A stretch of 64,000 nucleotides of DNA from Geminocystis sp. NIES-3709 (GTDB lineage Bacteria; Cyanobacteriota; Cyanobacteriia; Cyanobacteriales; Cyanobacteriaceae): assembly GCF_001548115.1 (NCBI RefSeq), contig NZ_AP014821.1:496001-560000 (forward strand), in the 5' to 3' direction. Positions 49,007-60,406 of this stretch are shown here, one piece after another. Within the stretch, counting starts at the first letter, position 1. The number at the start of each line of letters is the position of its first letter. Position numbers and translations under genes: made by a program. The notes below the pieces were generated by a model that saw only the letters and a program-made list of their open reading frames with translations, searched no databases and had not been told where the DNA came from.

Positions 49007-50569
49007 TTATAAAACCGTTTTGATTTCCCTCGCAGAAAGAGTATTAATACTAGCTTCCATAGATGGCTGTAATACTAAACTACTGTTAACAGATTTATTA
49101 GCGATCGTAACCACTGGATTAGATAAAATGCCGATCAAAGAAGTAGCAACGATTAAAAAGACTAAACTTACCTGAATAGGACGCATTCCGGGTAAATTCC
49201 AACGAATAGGAGGATATTTTTTGACCACTTCTGACATTTCATGAGGTTCTTTTACTACCATCATTTTTACAACTCTAATATAGTAATAAATAGAGATAAC
49301 GCTAGTCACTAAAGCCACTAAAACCAAGCTATAAAGTCCTGCTTGCCATCCTGCCCAGAAAATGTAAATTTTGCCAAAAAATCCTGCTAAGGGGGGAATA
49401 CCACCCAAAGAAAGCAAACAGAGGCTTAATCCAAGGGTTAATAGGGGATCTTTTTGATATAGTCCGGCATAATCACTAATTTTATCTGTACCCGTTCTCA
49501 AGGAAAAGAGAATCACACAAGCAAAAGCACCTAAGTTCATGAATAGATAAGTAAACAAGTAGAAAATCATACTTGAGTAACCAGCTTGACTACTAGCAAC
49601 TAAACCAATCATAACGAAACCTGCTTGACCGATGGAAGAATAAGCTAACATTCTTTTCATGCTAGTTTGAGCTAAAGCTACCACGTTACCGAGTACCATA
49701 CTAAGAATAGCTAAAGCGGTAAAAATAAAGTGCCATTGTTCGGTGACAGGAGCGAAGACGGTTACTAATAATCTAATAGCGAGGGCAAAACCGGCTGCTT
49801 TTGAACCAACAGATAAGAAAGCTACCACAGGAGTTGGTGAACCTTCATAAACATCAGGAGTCCACTGGTGAAAAGGTACAGCAGAAATTTTGAAAGCGAT
49901 ACCAGCGATCATAAAAACTAAAGCAATGGCTAAACCAAGAGATTCTAAACCCTCTCCAGCCAGTAAAGTGGTGCTGATAGTATTTATGTTTGTCATTCCC
50001 CCCGATAATCCATAGAGTAAGGATGAACCATATAAAAAAATGGCAGAACTAGCCGCTCCAATTAATAAATATTTCAAGGCTGCTTCATTCGATCGAGGAT
50101 CTCGTTTCATATAGCCTGTCATCAGATAGGAAGAAATACTAAGCATCTCTAAAGAGACAAAAATCATCACTAATTCTGATGCACCACAAAGAAACATACC
50201 TCCTAAAGTGGCACTTAACATGATGCCGATAAATTCTGCTAAGGATGTTCCCGTATTTTCAATATAAGCGATCGATAATAAAATAGTAATTGCAGTAGAT
50301 AAAGCTACGATCGCACGGAAAACAATACTCAAATTGTCACTGGTAAAAGAACCAAGAAAGGAAGTAGGATGAGGATTATCCCAACCATAGAATAACGCAC
50401 CGACAGAAGCGAGTAAACCAAAAATAGCTAAATAAGGCAACCACGATACAGATTTACGCCCAAAAATTAAATCAAAAATTAATACTAATAGTAAAGTCAC
50501 AATGACAATTCCTTCGGGAAGAATAGCCATAGCGTTCAATTGACTGGCAATTTGACTAGAAAAATCCAT
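49007..50569 (-). CDS. ndhB: NAD(P)H-quinone oxidoreductase subunit (NuoN/NdhB type)
   Basis: The 520-residue membrane protein has about 14 helices. It carries the antiporter-like core [22 protein letters not shown] (lysine- and glutamate-bearing helices near 150) and the segment [20 protein letters not shown], which defines the NuoN/NdhB subunit. In cyanobacteria it is part of the NDH-1 complex of the thylakoid, in respiration, cyclic electron flow and CO2 uptake. It is a single gene, as is usual for ndhB in cyanobacteria. It diverges from gyrB. Confidence 0.95.
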   Translation of the reverse strand: MDFSSQIASQLNAMAILPEGIVIVTLLLVLIFDLIFGRKSVSWLPYLAIFGLLASVGALFYGWDNPHPTSFLGSFTSDNLSIVFRAIVALSTAITILLSIAYIENTGTSLAEFIGIMLSATLGGMFLCGASELVMIFVSLEMLSISSYLMTGYMKRDPRSNEAALKYLLIGAASSAIFLYGSSLLYGLSGGMTNINTISTTLLAGEGLESLGLAIALVFMIAGIAFKISAVPFHQWTPDVYEGSPTPVVAFLSVGSKAAGFALAIRLLVTVFAPVTEQWHFIFTALAILSMVLGNVVALAQTSMKRMLAYSSIGQAGFVMIGLVASSQAGYSSMIFYLFTYLFMNLGAFACVILFSLRTGTDKISDYAGLYQKDPLLTLGLSLCLLSLGGIPPLAGFFGKIYIFWAGWQAGLYSLVLVALVTSVISIYYYIRVVKMMVVKEPHEMSEVVKKYPPIRWNLPGMRPIQVSLVFLIVATSLIGILSNPVVTIANKSVNSSLVLQPSMEASINTLSAREIKTVL

Positions 50570-50740
50570 AATTTATCAATTTGATAACTCTCAATAGTCA
50601 AATCTTACCTGAAAATCGATTCAACCAGAACAGAATTAGATTTTGTCTAAATATTGTCAGGAAATTTTACTTTGACGAATAAAAAACTTTTTGACGAGAT
50701 TCTAGTTATCTTCCATCTCTTTTTAAATATTACTTGAGTC

Positions 50741-50764
50741 ACAGTTTAAATAATGCTAAACTGT
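50741..50764. promoter_or_regulatory. Inverted repeat ACAGTTTA-N8-TAAACTGT in the gyrB leader
   Basis: Perfect eight-base arms with an eight-base spacer end 78 bases before the gyrB ATG and abut a TATAAA -10 candidate (50765-50770). This resembles an operator, but no regulator is known to me. Confidence 0.4.
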
Positions 50765-50827
50765 TATAAATAAAAGTTTTTGATAAAAATATCATTCAAA
50801 GAGAAAAAACTCTAAAAAAAGCCCTAA

Positions 50828-52780
<1,953 letters not shown>

Positions 52781-52894
52781 TTATCTCTTAGTAAGGGTTT
52801 TATACCTTATTTTTCTTAGATAGATACAGTAAATTCCCTCAAATTTTTGAGTCCAATCATCGACATGGCAGAATAATTCATCTAAATTAGACAT
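52781..52894 (-). pseudogene. Transposase N-terminal remnant
   Basis: The minus-strand frame from ATG 52894 encodes 37 residues starting MSNLDELFCHVDDWTQKFE, which resembles the N-terminus of cyanobacterial transposases (xLFCxVDDFxQxF type, as in IS982-like elements). It is then lost in unrelated sequence and stops at 52781. No terminal repeats were found. It is probably a decayed IS fragment. Confidence 0.45.
52792..52814 (+). terminator. Possible weak terminator after gyrB
   Basis: TAAGG and CCTTA arms (five bases) around an eight-base loop are followed by TTTTT, 11 bases after the gyrB stop. The stem is short, so this is a tentative call. Confidence 0.3.
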
Positions 52895-53002
52895 AGGGCA
52901 ATATAGTAATTAAAATTTTGTGATTATTTTTAGCTTACTATTTGTCCACTTTCTTGTGGCTAACTAAGGTGAATATAAATTTTTCAGAGAGAAAAACGAA
53001 GG

Positions 53003-55387
53003 ATGTGCATAAAATTAACAAATATGATTAAACAATATTTATTAATTGATGATTATGATAATGCCTTAGTTTTCTGCGAAAACTTGATCAAAAATAATCC
53101 AAATAATTTAGATTATTATTGGTATTTAGGACTAATTTATCTGTTAATGGGAAAGGAATCTTCTGCAGAAAATATTTGGATGTCAGTAATCTTTGATAAT
53201 GTAGAAAATATTGCAGATATTAGTAATAATTTAGTTTTATTTTTAGATAATTATGGGGTTTATCAATTAGAAGAAAATAAGATTAATAATGCTATTAAAA
53301 TCTATCATAAAATACAAGAAATTGAACCAAATTATATTACTTTATCTTTAGAATTTAGTCGAATTATTAATCAATGGATAAATGAAGCAATTAATTTAAC
53401 TAAAAATCACCTATTTAATCCCGCTAAAACTAAATATCAATTGATTATTCAATTTGAAACGAATAATGCTTTAATATGGCATAATTTAGCTTTAGTTTAT
53501 TATGAATTATTAGAATATCAACAAGGTTATCAAGCAATTATTAACGCTATAAATTTAGATCCGAGTAATTTTCTTTATTATTTTTACGCTGGAATTTTTT
53601 TAGAAAAAACTAATTATAGTCAAGATGCGATCCTCTTTTATCAAAAAGCTATTAATTTGAATCCAAATCATATAGATAGTTATAATAACCTTGGTAATAT
53701 ATTCATTGAAAATAATCAACTTAAAGAAGCAGAAAAATGTTATAAATTAGCGATCAAAATAGATAATAAAAATTATGGAACTTATATAAATTTAGGCAAC
53801 TTATACTTAAAACAAGGTAAAATTGATGAAAGTTTAGGCAATTATCAACAGGCAATTATATTAAATAATGATGAGGAAATTTATTTTTGGATAGTTAACA
53901 ATATTCGTTCATTTAATTATATTCAAGAGGCTATTAAATTTGCAAAAGATAATAGTAAATTTTTCCCTAATAATTTATTAATAAACTTAGTTTTTTATTC
54001 AATATTACCCTATATATATCAACAAGAATCAGATATTAATTATTATCGAAATAATGTCACTTATTTTTTAGAAAAAATATCTACTGCCTTAACAGTAACT
54101 TCAGAAAGCAATAAAAAATCTGCATTAAAAATTATTGATTTATATACTAATTATCATTTGAATTATCAAGCTCAAAATGATTTATATTTGCAGTCTTTAT
54201 ATGGTAATTTTATTCATGAGGTAATGAAGGCAAATTATCCTCAATATTGCCAACCTATCAAAAATAAATTAACTTTAAATGACGGTAAAATAAAAGTAGG
54301 TTATATTTCTTATTGTTTAAGATCTCATGTGGTAGGAAAGTTATCTTTAGGATGGATAAAGTATCATAATAAAGAAAGTTTTGATGTTTATTGTTATTAT
54401 CTAGGAGACTTTTTAGAAGATAAAATTACTTTAGAGTTTAAACAACATTCAACAAAATTTTATCATTTTAGCGATCGTCTTAGTACGGAAAATATTGCCC
54501 AACAAATAAGAGAAAATGACTTAGATATTTTAGTTTTTTTAGACTTGAGTATGTATCCGAGAATGTCGCAGTTAGCTGGATTGAGGTTAGCTAAAATTCA
54601 ATGTACCACTTGGCTACACCCTATCACATCAGGAATACCGACGATCGATTATTTTATTTCTAGTGAATTAATAGAAAAAGAAAAAGCGGAAAATCATTAC
54701 TCGGAAACCTTGATAAAGTTATCTAATTTAAGCATAGTTTATGCACAAAAAGATATTCCAAAAGTTAATAAAGATAGATCAAAATTTTATCTAAAAGACA
54801 ATAATATTATATATATAACATCTCAGTTTCCATCTAAATATTTACCTCAATATGATTATATTTATCCTGAAATTGCTATGAATATAAATGATTGTCAATT
54901 TGTATTTATTCATCCTAAAGTGAATCAAAATAATGAACAAATTACAAATGAATTATGGAGAAGAATTAAAAAAAATTTTACTAAATATGGACTTAATTGG
55001 CAAAATTATTGTATTTTTTTACCCACTATTAATAATTCGGAAGATTATTGGCAATTGTTTACCAGTTGTGATATTTTTTTAGATACAATTGGTTTCACGG
55101 GTTTTAATTCAACTTTAGATGCTTTGGAATCTTTTTTACCAGTGGTTACATATTCTGGTGATTTTTTTCGTACTCGACAATCAGAAGGAATTTTAAAAAT
55201 GATTCAAGTTATTGATACTATTGCTAAAAATGAACAAGATTATTTAAAAATAGCGATCGAATTAGGAATAAATAGTAAATTTAGAGAAAGTATTGTTAAT
55301 AAAATTAAACAAAATATTAGGTTAGTATATGATGATTTAACACCAATTAAAGCCTTAGAAAACTTTTATCATAATATAATTATATAA
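53003..55387 (+). CDS. TPR protein with O-GlcNAc-transferase-like (SPINDLY/GT41) C-terminus
   Basis: The 794-residue protein has tetratricopeptide repeats over about 1-310 (for example NPNHIDSYNNLGNIFIENNQ and AWHNLALVYYELLEYQQGY-like units). A GT41-type region follows at about 425-794 with KVGYISYCLRSHVVGKLS and TTWLHPITSGIPTIDYF, and a late DIFLDTIGFTGFNSTLDALE matches the donor-binding segment. It may glycosylate proteins in the cytoplasm or act in surface glycan synthesis. The start could be Met8 (53024). It sits before a MITE and a second large glycosyltransferase on the same strand, about 260 bases apart. Confidence 0.8.
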   Translation: MCIKLTNMIKQYLLIDDYDNALVFCENLIKNNPNNLDYYWYLGLIYLLMGKESSAENIWMSVIFDNVENIADISNNLVLFLDNYGVYQLEENKINNAIKIYHKIQEIEPNYITLSLEFSRIINQWINEAINLTKNHLFNPAKTKYQLIIQFETNNALIWHNLALVYYELLEYQQGYQAIINAINLDPSNFLYYFYAGIFLEKTNYSQDAILFYQKAINLNPNHIDSYNNLGNIFIENNQLKEAEKCYKLAIKIDNKNYGTYINLGNLYLKQGKIDESLGNYQQAIILNNDEEIYFWIVNNIRSFNYIQEAIKFAKDNSKFFPNNLLINLVFYSILPYIYQQESDINYYRNNVTYFLEKISTALTVTSESNKKSALKIIDLYTNYHLNYQAQNDLYLQSLYGNFIHEVMKANYPQYCQPIKNKLTLNDGKIKVGYISYCLRSHVVGKLSLGWIKYHNKESFDVYCYYLGDFLEDKITLEFKQHSTKFYHFSDRLSTENIAQQIRENDLDILVFLDLSMYPRMSQLAGLRLAKIQCTTWLHPITSGIPTIDYFISSELIEKEKAENHYSETLIKLSNLSIVYAQKDIPKVNKDRSKFYLKDNNIIYITSQFPSKYLPQYDYIYPEIAMNINDCQFVFIHPKVNQNNEQITNELWRRIKKNFTKYGLNWQNYCIFLPTINNSEDYWQLFTSCDIFLDTIGFTGFNSTLDALESFLPVVTYSGDFFRTRQSEGILKMIQVIDTIAKNEQDYLKIAIELGINSKFRESIVNKIKQNIRLVYDDLTPIKALENFYHNIII

Positions 55388-55399
55388 ACATGAATAATT

Positions 55400-55492
55400 T
55401 ATAGCATTTTTTACAATTATGAGGTACATTTTTTATTGCCTATTGCCTTTCAAAGACAATCTTTGTACCTTACTAAAACGGGAATTGCTATA
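55400..55492. mobile_element. IS630-type MITE, copy 3
   Basis: This 93-bp element begins TATAGCATTTTTTACA and ends GGAATTGCTATA, with GAGGTACA and TTGTACCTTACT inside the ends. The centre TTGCCTTTCAA matches the copy at 21128-21234. An open frame at 55419-55601 that crosses it is not a gene. It lies between the two glycosyltransferase genes. Confidence 0.8.
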
Positions 55493-55651
55493 TATAAAAA
55501 AGATATTAAAATATAATATACATAATTTTATTTCAAAAAACTTCATTGCTTTTTTTGACAACTTAATTAATTTAGAACTACTCAATAGATTACTAGATTA
55601 GGGATATAATAATATCAACAAATATACTAATCATATAAACTGTCTTTTTTT

Positions 55652-58606
55652 ATGAGAGTTTTAATTGCTGAATTTGATGTCTTTCACAAAATTGGAGGAG
55701 GACAAACATTTTATCGCCGTCTTATTGAAACAAATCCAAACATAGATTTTTACTATTTAATAGTGGAAGAAAAATCTAATAATTTTCGTCCTAAAAATGC
55801 TAAAGTTTTACCCTATAAACAACAATATATAAAGTCAGATTTACAAGACTTATCTACAAGTTTACCCTTAGAAAAAATGTATCGTCCTTTTTTGATAGCT
55901 AGTAATATTAGTTATTCAGTTAAAGGTTTTGATTTTGATATAATCGACTATCCCGATTATGAACAATTCGGACTTTTTTTAGCTTCTGCTTTGAGTTATC
56001 ATCAAGTCAAATTTAGCAAAATAGTAATTTCCTTACATGGTATTGTTTCTCAGAGTTTACTTCATGATTGGGAAATAAATAAAGAATATATTAATAACTT
56101 GGAATTTGTCGAAAATTTACAATACAAAATTGCTGATATTCGTTATGGTATCAGTAAAAATTATCTCGAATGGTGGCAAAAAATTAATGATATTCCTAAC
56201 TATTATTATCATCCGTTACATTTTCTTGATTTAACTCCAAAACTCAATTATCAACCATCAAAAACGAAACCTAGTTTAAATTTTATTGGCAGAAAAGAAA
56301 AAGGAAAAGGAGTCGATATTTTTATTAATTTAGTCAGTTTTTTACCTAAAAATCTCTATAGTGAAGGGAATATCATTGGCAGTAATCCCGAAACCTTAGA
56401 TGGAAAAACAGGGGAATTTTATTTGCAACAAATGTTAGCTTTGCGTTTTAGTTCAATAAATATATTACCTGCTGTGACTCGCTACGCATTACAAGAAAAA
56501 TTTGCTCTTAATTCAGTAACGATTTTGCCTTCTCGATTTGATACTTTAAATTTAGTCGCTTTAGAGTCTTTATTTAGTGGTTGCCCCACTATTATTAGCC
56601 AAAATGCCGGAGTATGTCGTTTCCTAGAAGATAATTTTTCTCACATACCTTTCATTAAATTAGACATTGATAATTTCTATTCTTCTTTGCCTCAAATTAC
56701 TGAATTGTTAAATAATTATCATGAATATCGTCTTAATTTGCAGGAAAAAATAACTTCTTTTTCATGTAAACTCGATCGAAAAGAATTAAATTTAGTTGAT
56801 ATTTATAAACAATCTAGCAATTTTGAAGAAGAAACAAGAAAAAAAGCTCATCAATGGTATAAAGAATTAATTAATCATTGTCAAAAAAAACAGTATTGGG
56901 GAAAATCACAACTCATTGAAATAACGAAAAAAAGGGTTAATCCAATAGTTAATCTAGTAAAAAATCAAGTTAATGAGACAAAAATCAAAGTTAATGAGAG
57001 AAAAAATATTGTAACCAATCAATTAATTAAGAGTGTCTTCTTTTCGGCTGAATATGAGAGAGTATTGAATCTTTCATATACTTCAGGGAAAGAGATTGAT
57101 GACAAAATTAATAAGTTAAAAAACTTAAGTCATCCCCTTAAGTTATCTTCTCAAAAAAAAGTTAATAAACTAAAAAGCGGTTATTATGTAAATCGTCTAA
57201 AAATTTGGCAAGAAATTGCAAGACTTGAAAAAATAAGGGAAAATAATTTATTATCTGCTAGTTATGAAATCAGAATTATTCGTCTTTTAAATCAAGATAA
57301 ATTTAATCAACTGGAAACTGTCACAAATATTTTAGTTAATAATAATTTTGATAAGGAAGCATTTCTCTTAAAGTTATTATACTCTCCTGCTAAAAATTCT
57401 CCTCAATTAGCTTATGAATATCTTTTAAATAATTATCAAAGTCTTCTTAACTATCAAGAAAAATCTTATGAATTTATTAAAGATTATCGTCAGAAAAAAA
57501 ATTATCGAGTTTCGATCGTGGTTTCGTTATACAATGCAGAAAATAAACTAAAGCACTTTCTGTCAATTTTAGCCCAACAAACTATTTTACTAAAACAAGA
57601 TGCTGAAATAATCTTAATTGATAGTGGTTCACCCCAACAAGAATATCAAGTTTTTCAACAACTGTTACCAACTCTAAACTTACCTATTCTTTACGCTAGA
57701 AGTGAAGAAAGAGAAACTATCCAAAGTGCATGGAATCGAGGTATTTTATTATCTCAGTCTCCTTATATCACCTTTTTAGGAGTCGATGAAATGATAACTG
57801 CTGATGGTTTAGAGATTTTAGCTGATAAACTCGATCGAAATGATAACCTAGATTGGGTTGTTGGTAATAGCTTAGTTACAGAAGTTGACGAAAAAGGTAA
57901 CTGGCAAAAAGATTTGATGACATATAACCGCAGGAATTTTAACCAAGATTTAGTTTATCTGGATACCTGTTATTTAACCTATGTTGGAGGATTATATCGC
58001 CGTAATCTACATTTCCGTTTCGGCTTTTATGATGAGACATTTCGAGGTGCCGGTGATACGGAGTTTAAAAATAGAGTCTTACCCTATATCAATTGTGAAT
58101 TAGTGGAAAATGTTTGGGGTATTTTTTGGAATTATCCAGACGATCGTACTACTCAAAGTCCTTTAGCTGAAATAGAAGATATAAAAGCATGGTATATTTA
58201 TCGCAGTTTAGGAGGAATAAAATACGCTTTCGAGAATCAAAATCCTTCCAAGGCGGAAAAATTATTATTACATTGTCTAAATTATCGTAAAACTTTTTTA
58301 AATAATAATAGTACTGACTTTGATTTAGCTTATCAACTAATATTGTGGTTAGACGAAAATTTTCCTCAATCTACCTTCTTACAATTCGCTGAAGGAGTCG
58401 GAAAAATTCGTAATGCTTATCAAAATTTAGAATACTGTCAAGATGAGAGATTGATTTTGTGGCAACTATGGCAAACCAAAAAATTAACAGAAAAAATTTC
58501 TTATCATCACCAAAAAATTGCCCAAAATTTAGAGATAAATAACTTTAACCCTAACTATCAAATTTTTTATGATAACCGCTATCAACAACACTCTTTATTA
58601 TGGTGA
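55652..58606 (+). CDS. Fused glycosyltransferase: GT4-like N-terminus, GT2 C-terminus
   Basis: Residues 1-390 look like a GT-B retaining glycosyltransferase: RVLIAEFDVFHKIGGGQTFY at the start, FIGRKEKGKGVDIFINL, and the donor segment LPSRFDTLNLVALESLFSG. A charged linker of about 220 residues (390-615), helical and of unknown role, follows. Residues 617-850 are a GT2 domain (RVSIVVSLYNAENKL, ILIDSGS, FLGVDEM) with the late GAGDTEFKNR acid pair. Two sequential sugar additions by one protein is a reasonable model. The 5' partner and MITE suggest a surface-glycan locus, inferred. Confidence 0.82.
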   Translation: MRVLIAEFDVFHKIGGGQTFYRRLIETNPNIDFYYLIVEEKSNNFRPKNAKVLPYKQQYIKSDLQDLSTSLPLEKMYRPFLIASNISYSVKGFDFDIIDYPDYEQFGLFLASALSYHQVKFSKIVISLHGIVSQSLLHDWEINKEYINNLEFVENLQYKIADIRYGISKNYLEWWQKINDIPNYYYHPLHFLDLTPKLNYQPSKTKPSLNFIGRKEKGKGVDIFINLVSFLPKNLYSEGNIIGSNPETLDGKTGEFYLQQMLALRFSSINILPAVTRYALQEKFALNSVTILPSRFDTLNLVALESLFSGCPTIISQNAGVCRFLEDNFSHIPFIKLDIDNFYSSLPQITELLNNYHEYRLNLQEKITSFSCKLDRKELNLVDIYKQSSNFEEETRKKAHQWYKELINHCQKKQYWGKSQLIEITKKRVNPIVNLVKNQVNETKIKVNERKNIVTNQLIKSVFFSAEYERVLNLSYTSGKEIDDKINKLKNLSHPLKLSSQKKVNKLKSGYYVNRLKIWQEIARLEKIRENNLLSASYEIRIIRLLNQDKFNQLETVTNILVNNNFDKEAFLLKLLYSPAKNSPQLAYEYLLNNYQSLLNYQEKSYEFIKDYRQKKNYRVSIVVSLYNAENKLKHFLSILAQQTILLKQDAEIILIDSGSPQQEYQVFQQLLPTLNLPILYARSEERETIQSAWNRGILLSQSPYITFLGVDEMITADGLEILADKLDRNDNLDWVVGNSLVTEVDEKGNWQKDLMTYNRRNFNQDLVYLDTCYLTYVGGLYRRNLHFRFGFYDETFRGAGDTEFKNRVLPYINCELVENVWGIFWNYPDDRTTQSPLAEIEDIKAWYIYRSLGGIKYAFENQNPSKAEKLLLHCLNYRKTFLNNNSTDFDLAYQLILWLDENFPQSTFLQFAEGVGKIRNAYQNLEYCQDERLILWQLWQTKKLTEKISYHHQKIAQNLEINNFNPNYQIFYDNRYQQHSLLW

Positions 58607-58743
58607 GAATCGGTAAAGTTGCTACTTTAGATTTTTATTCATTTTTCTCCAAAATTTCTTTTTGGCAATTACTTATATTAATTAGAGTTGTTTTAAGTAC
58701 TGGCATCTTCATTTTTATATTATTATTTTCCTTCTCAGAATAA
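58600..58743 (+). CDS. Possible 47-residue membrane peptide
   Basis: An ATG overlaps the end of the glycosyltransferase gene by seven bases and opens a 47-residue frame. It has a basic N-terminus and one strongly hydrophobic segment (about 22-46: FWQLLILIRVVLSTGIFIF). The overlap allows translational coupling. AT-rich DNA often yields such frames by chance, so this is a candidate only. Confidence 0.3.
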   Translation: MVRIGKVATLDFYSFFSKISFWQLLILIRVVLSTGIFIFILLFSFSE

Positions 58744-58923
58744 CGTAAAATTCCGTTTCATTTAAAAACTTTCTAATTAATGCTAAGGTTTTTTGTCTTC
58801 TATTTATAACAATAATAATAATGTCTCAATTGATATATCTTTTCCTTAAGTTTTTACTTATAAAAAAAATGTTTCATCAGTGTTATTATTATTAAATAAT
58901 ACATTATAAATTTAATAGTAAAA
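58744..58923. other. Gene-free stretch, toxin promoter region
   Basis: There is no gene here. A TATAAA -10 candidate at 58905-58910 and TCAGTGT at 58877-58883, one change from the antitoxin operator half-site TCAGTAT, lie before the toxin start. Confidence 0.35.
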
Positions 58924-59271
58924 ATGAAAAAATTTGCTTTTATTAATGATGCAGCGGAAAGAGAATATAAGGAACTACCAAAAGAGATTCAACAGGATTT
59001 CGGAGTAAGTTTAAAAGCAATACAAGAGAATAAGAAACCATTTTTACATATAACCCCACTAAAAAGTATTGGGGTTGGTGTTATTGAACTGAAAATCAAT
59101 GGCAGTCCTGCATTTAGGTGTGTTTATATTGCTAAATTTATGAATACTGTTATTGTTTTACATTCTTTTAAAAAAACAACGAATCAAGTAGATAAACAAG
59201 CGATGAAAACTTTAACACAAAGGTATAAAGAGTTACAAGTAGAAATATCCAAAATAAAAAAGAATAATTAA
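58924..59271 (+). CDS. HigB/RelE-like toxin (phage-derived Gp49-like family)
   Basis: The 115-residue protein matches the pattern of the Gp49-like/HigB toxin family: EREYKELPKEIQQDF near 13, an ITPLKSIGVGVIEL strand near 43, FRCVYIAKFMNTVIVLHSFKK (strand plus basic end) and a C-terminal helix. Toxins of this type cleave mRNA on the ribosome. The start gives the usual length. The gene runs into a HTH antitoxin on the opposite strand, with the two stops abutting. Confidence 0.8.
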   Translation: MKKFAFINDAAEREYKELPKEIQQDFGVSLKAIQENKKPFLHITPLKSIGVGVIELKINGSPAFRCVYIAKFMNTVIVLHSFKKTTNQVDKQAMKTLTQRYKELQVEISKIKKNN

Positions 59272-59589
59272 TTATGCTGTTATTGGCATTTTTTCTATTA
59301 AAATTGAAGCTTGATTAATATTTGTAAAAGTAAAATTTGCTCTAAAACCAAGTTTATCTAAGACTAAAAAAAGCATATCTAAAGTAAATTTATCAATTTT
59401 TCCATTAATTAAATCTGAGATACGAGGTTGAGTTAATTCTAGTCTTTGAGCTGCTTCTATTTGAGTCCAACCTTCTTGTTCAATAATATCTCTAATCATA
59501 ATAGTTAAATCTGTTTTCAAAGCATTTTTACTAGCAATTTCAGGGCTTTGTGTCACATGAAAAGGAGTTTCATAAAATTTTAGTGCCAT
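59272..59589 (-). CDS. XRE-family antitoxin (HigA-like, HTH_37)
   Basis: The 105-residue protein has a helix-turn-helix at about 40-70 (EGWTQIEAAQRLELTQPRISDLINGK) and a C-terminal dimerising part, as in HigA-type antitoxins that pair with Gp49-like toxins. It is oriented tail-to-tail with the toxin: TAA of the toxin is followed at once by TTA, the reversed stop of this gene. A strong -35/-10 promoter lies upstream on the minus strand, among inverted copies of the ATACTGA half-site, so it probably represses itself. Confidence 0.8.
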   Translation of the reverse strand: MALKFYETPFHVTQSPEIASKNALKTDLTIMIRDIIEQEGWTQIEAAQRLELTQPRISDLINGKIDKFTLDMLFLVLDKLGFRANFTFTNINQASILIEKMPITA

Positions 59590-59613
59590 GATTTTTACTT
59601 TAAATACTTTTTA

Positions 59614-59701
59614 TATACTGACTATACAAAATTTTATATATTAATGTCAATGATACTGAACTGATACCGTTTAAATTATTATCACATTTTCGTCAGTATC
59701 A
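59614..59701. promoter_or_regulatory. Operator-like half-sites of the antitoxin promoter
   Basis: TATACTGA (59614), TGATACTGA (59651-59659) and the exact inverse TCAGTATCA (59693-59701) lie around the promoter. One overlaps the -10, one abuts the -35. Spacing and symmetry suggest binding by a dimeric HTH protein, most simply the antitoxin. Confidence 0.5.
59621..59650 (-). promoter_or_regulatory. Sigma-70-type promoter of the antitoxin gene
   Basis: On the minus strand TTGACA (59650-59645) and TATAGT (59626-59621) are separated by 18 bases. The predicted start lies about 24 bases before the antitoxin ATG at 59589. Confidence 0.65.
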
Positions 59702-59764
59702 TACTTTGATAAGCCAAAATAACTTTTGCCTTTTGTCTACCTTCACTAAATTTCAATTATTCCC

Positions 59765-60268
59765 TTACTTAGTATAACTCCAACGTAATAAAGTGATTCC
59801 TAAACCATATTTTAAAGCCTCTAAAACCCAGTAACCTTCATGCCATGAAATCATTGCAGATGGCATTGTTAAACTAGGATTAAATTGATTTAAACATAAT
59901 CCCCATGCACTTAAATTAGGAATAAATAAATAAGTGTAAGCTAAAGCAATTAAAAATAATAAACTAGAGAAGATTATAAACAAACCTTGTTTTTGTTTGT
60001 CAAAATTATGGTTAACAGAAAAGACAAATGCAGTAGTTAAAACCAAAGATGCGCAAATTAATTCTATGCGATTAAACACCCCAAAAATTAAAAATCCAGC
60101 ACTAGCAAAACCGCCTTCCGTCATCATTCCACTAACAGAAAGGGCTGGAATTAATACAAAATCTAGTAGTAAACTACCACTAAGCCAAAATCCTAATGCA
60201 AATAAAATAATAGCAGACCAATTTATTTCTTTATGTTCTCTATGATTTGAGTGAGAAATAGTATTCAT
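59765..60268 (-). CDS. Four-helix membrane protein of unknown function
   Basis: The 167-residue protein has about four hydrophobic segments (near 17-39, 55-85, 95-117 and 145-163) with conserved-looking polar residues FNRIE and WHEGYWVLEALKYG. I do not recognise a named family. No signal peptide is present; the first helix follows a 15-residue basic/polar tail. It is a single gene on the minus strand. Confidence 0.65.
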   Translation of the reverse strand: MNTISHSNHREHKEINWSAIILFALGFWLSGSLLLDFVLIPALSVSGMMTEGGFASAGFLIFGVFNRIELICASLVLTTAFVFSVNHNFDKQKQGLFIIFSSLLFLIALAYTYLFIPNLSAWGLCLNQFNPSLTMPSAMISWHEGYWVLEALKYGLGITLLRWSYTK

Positions 60269-60406
60269 AATATTAGTACCTTTTCATACTTATACTATTT
60301 AGAATAACTTATTATTTTCTTTTTCTCTATTAAGTATTTTAACAGGTTTTTATTAAGTTTATTTAAGCAACAAAAATAAGTATTTTTACTTATAAAAATT
60401 TTCTCC

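Noticed and set aside
55419-55601. 60-residue frame between the glycosyltransferases
   Set aside because: It is mostly the MITE sequence and has no independent support.
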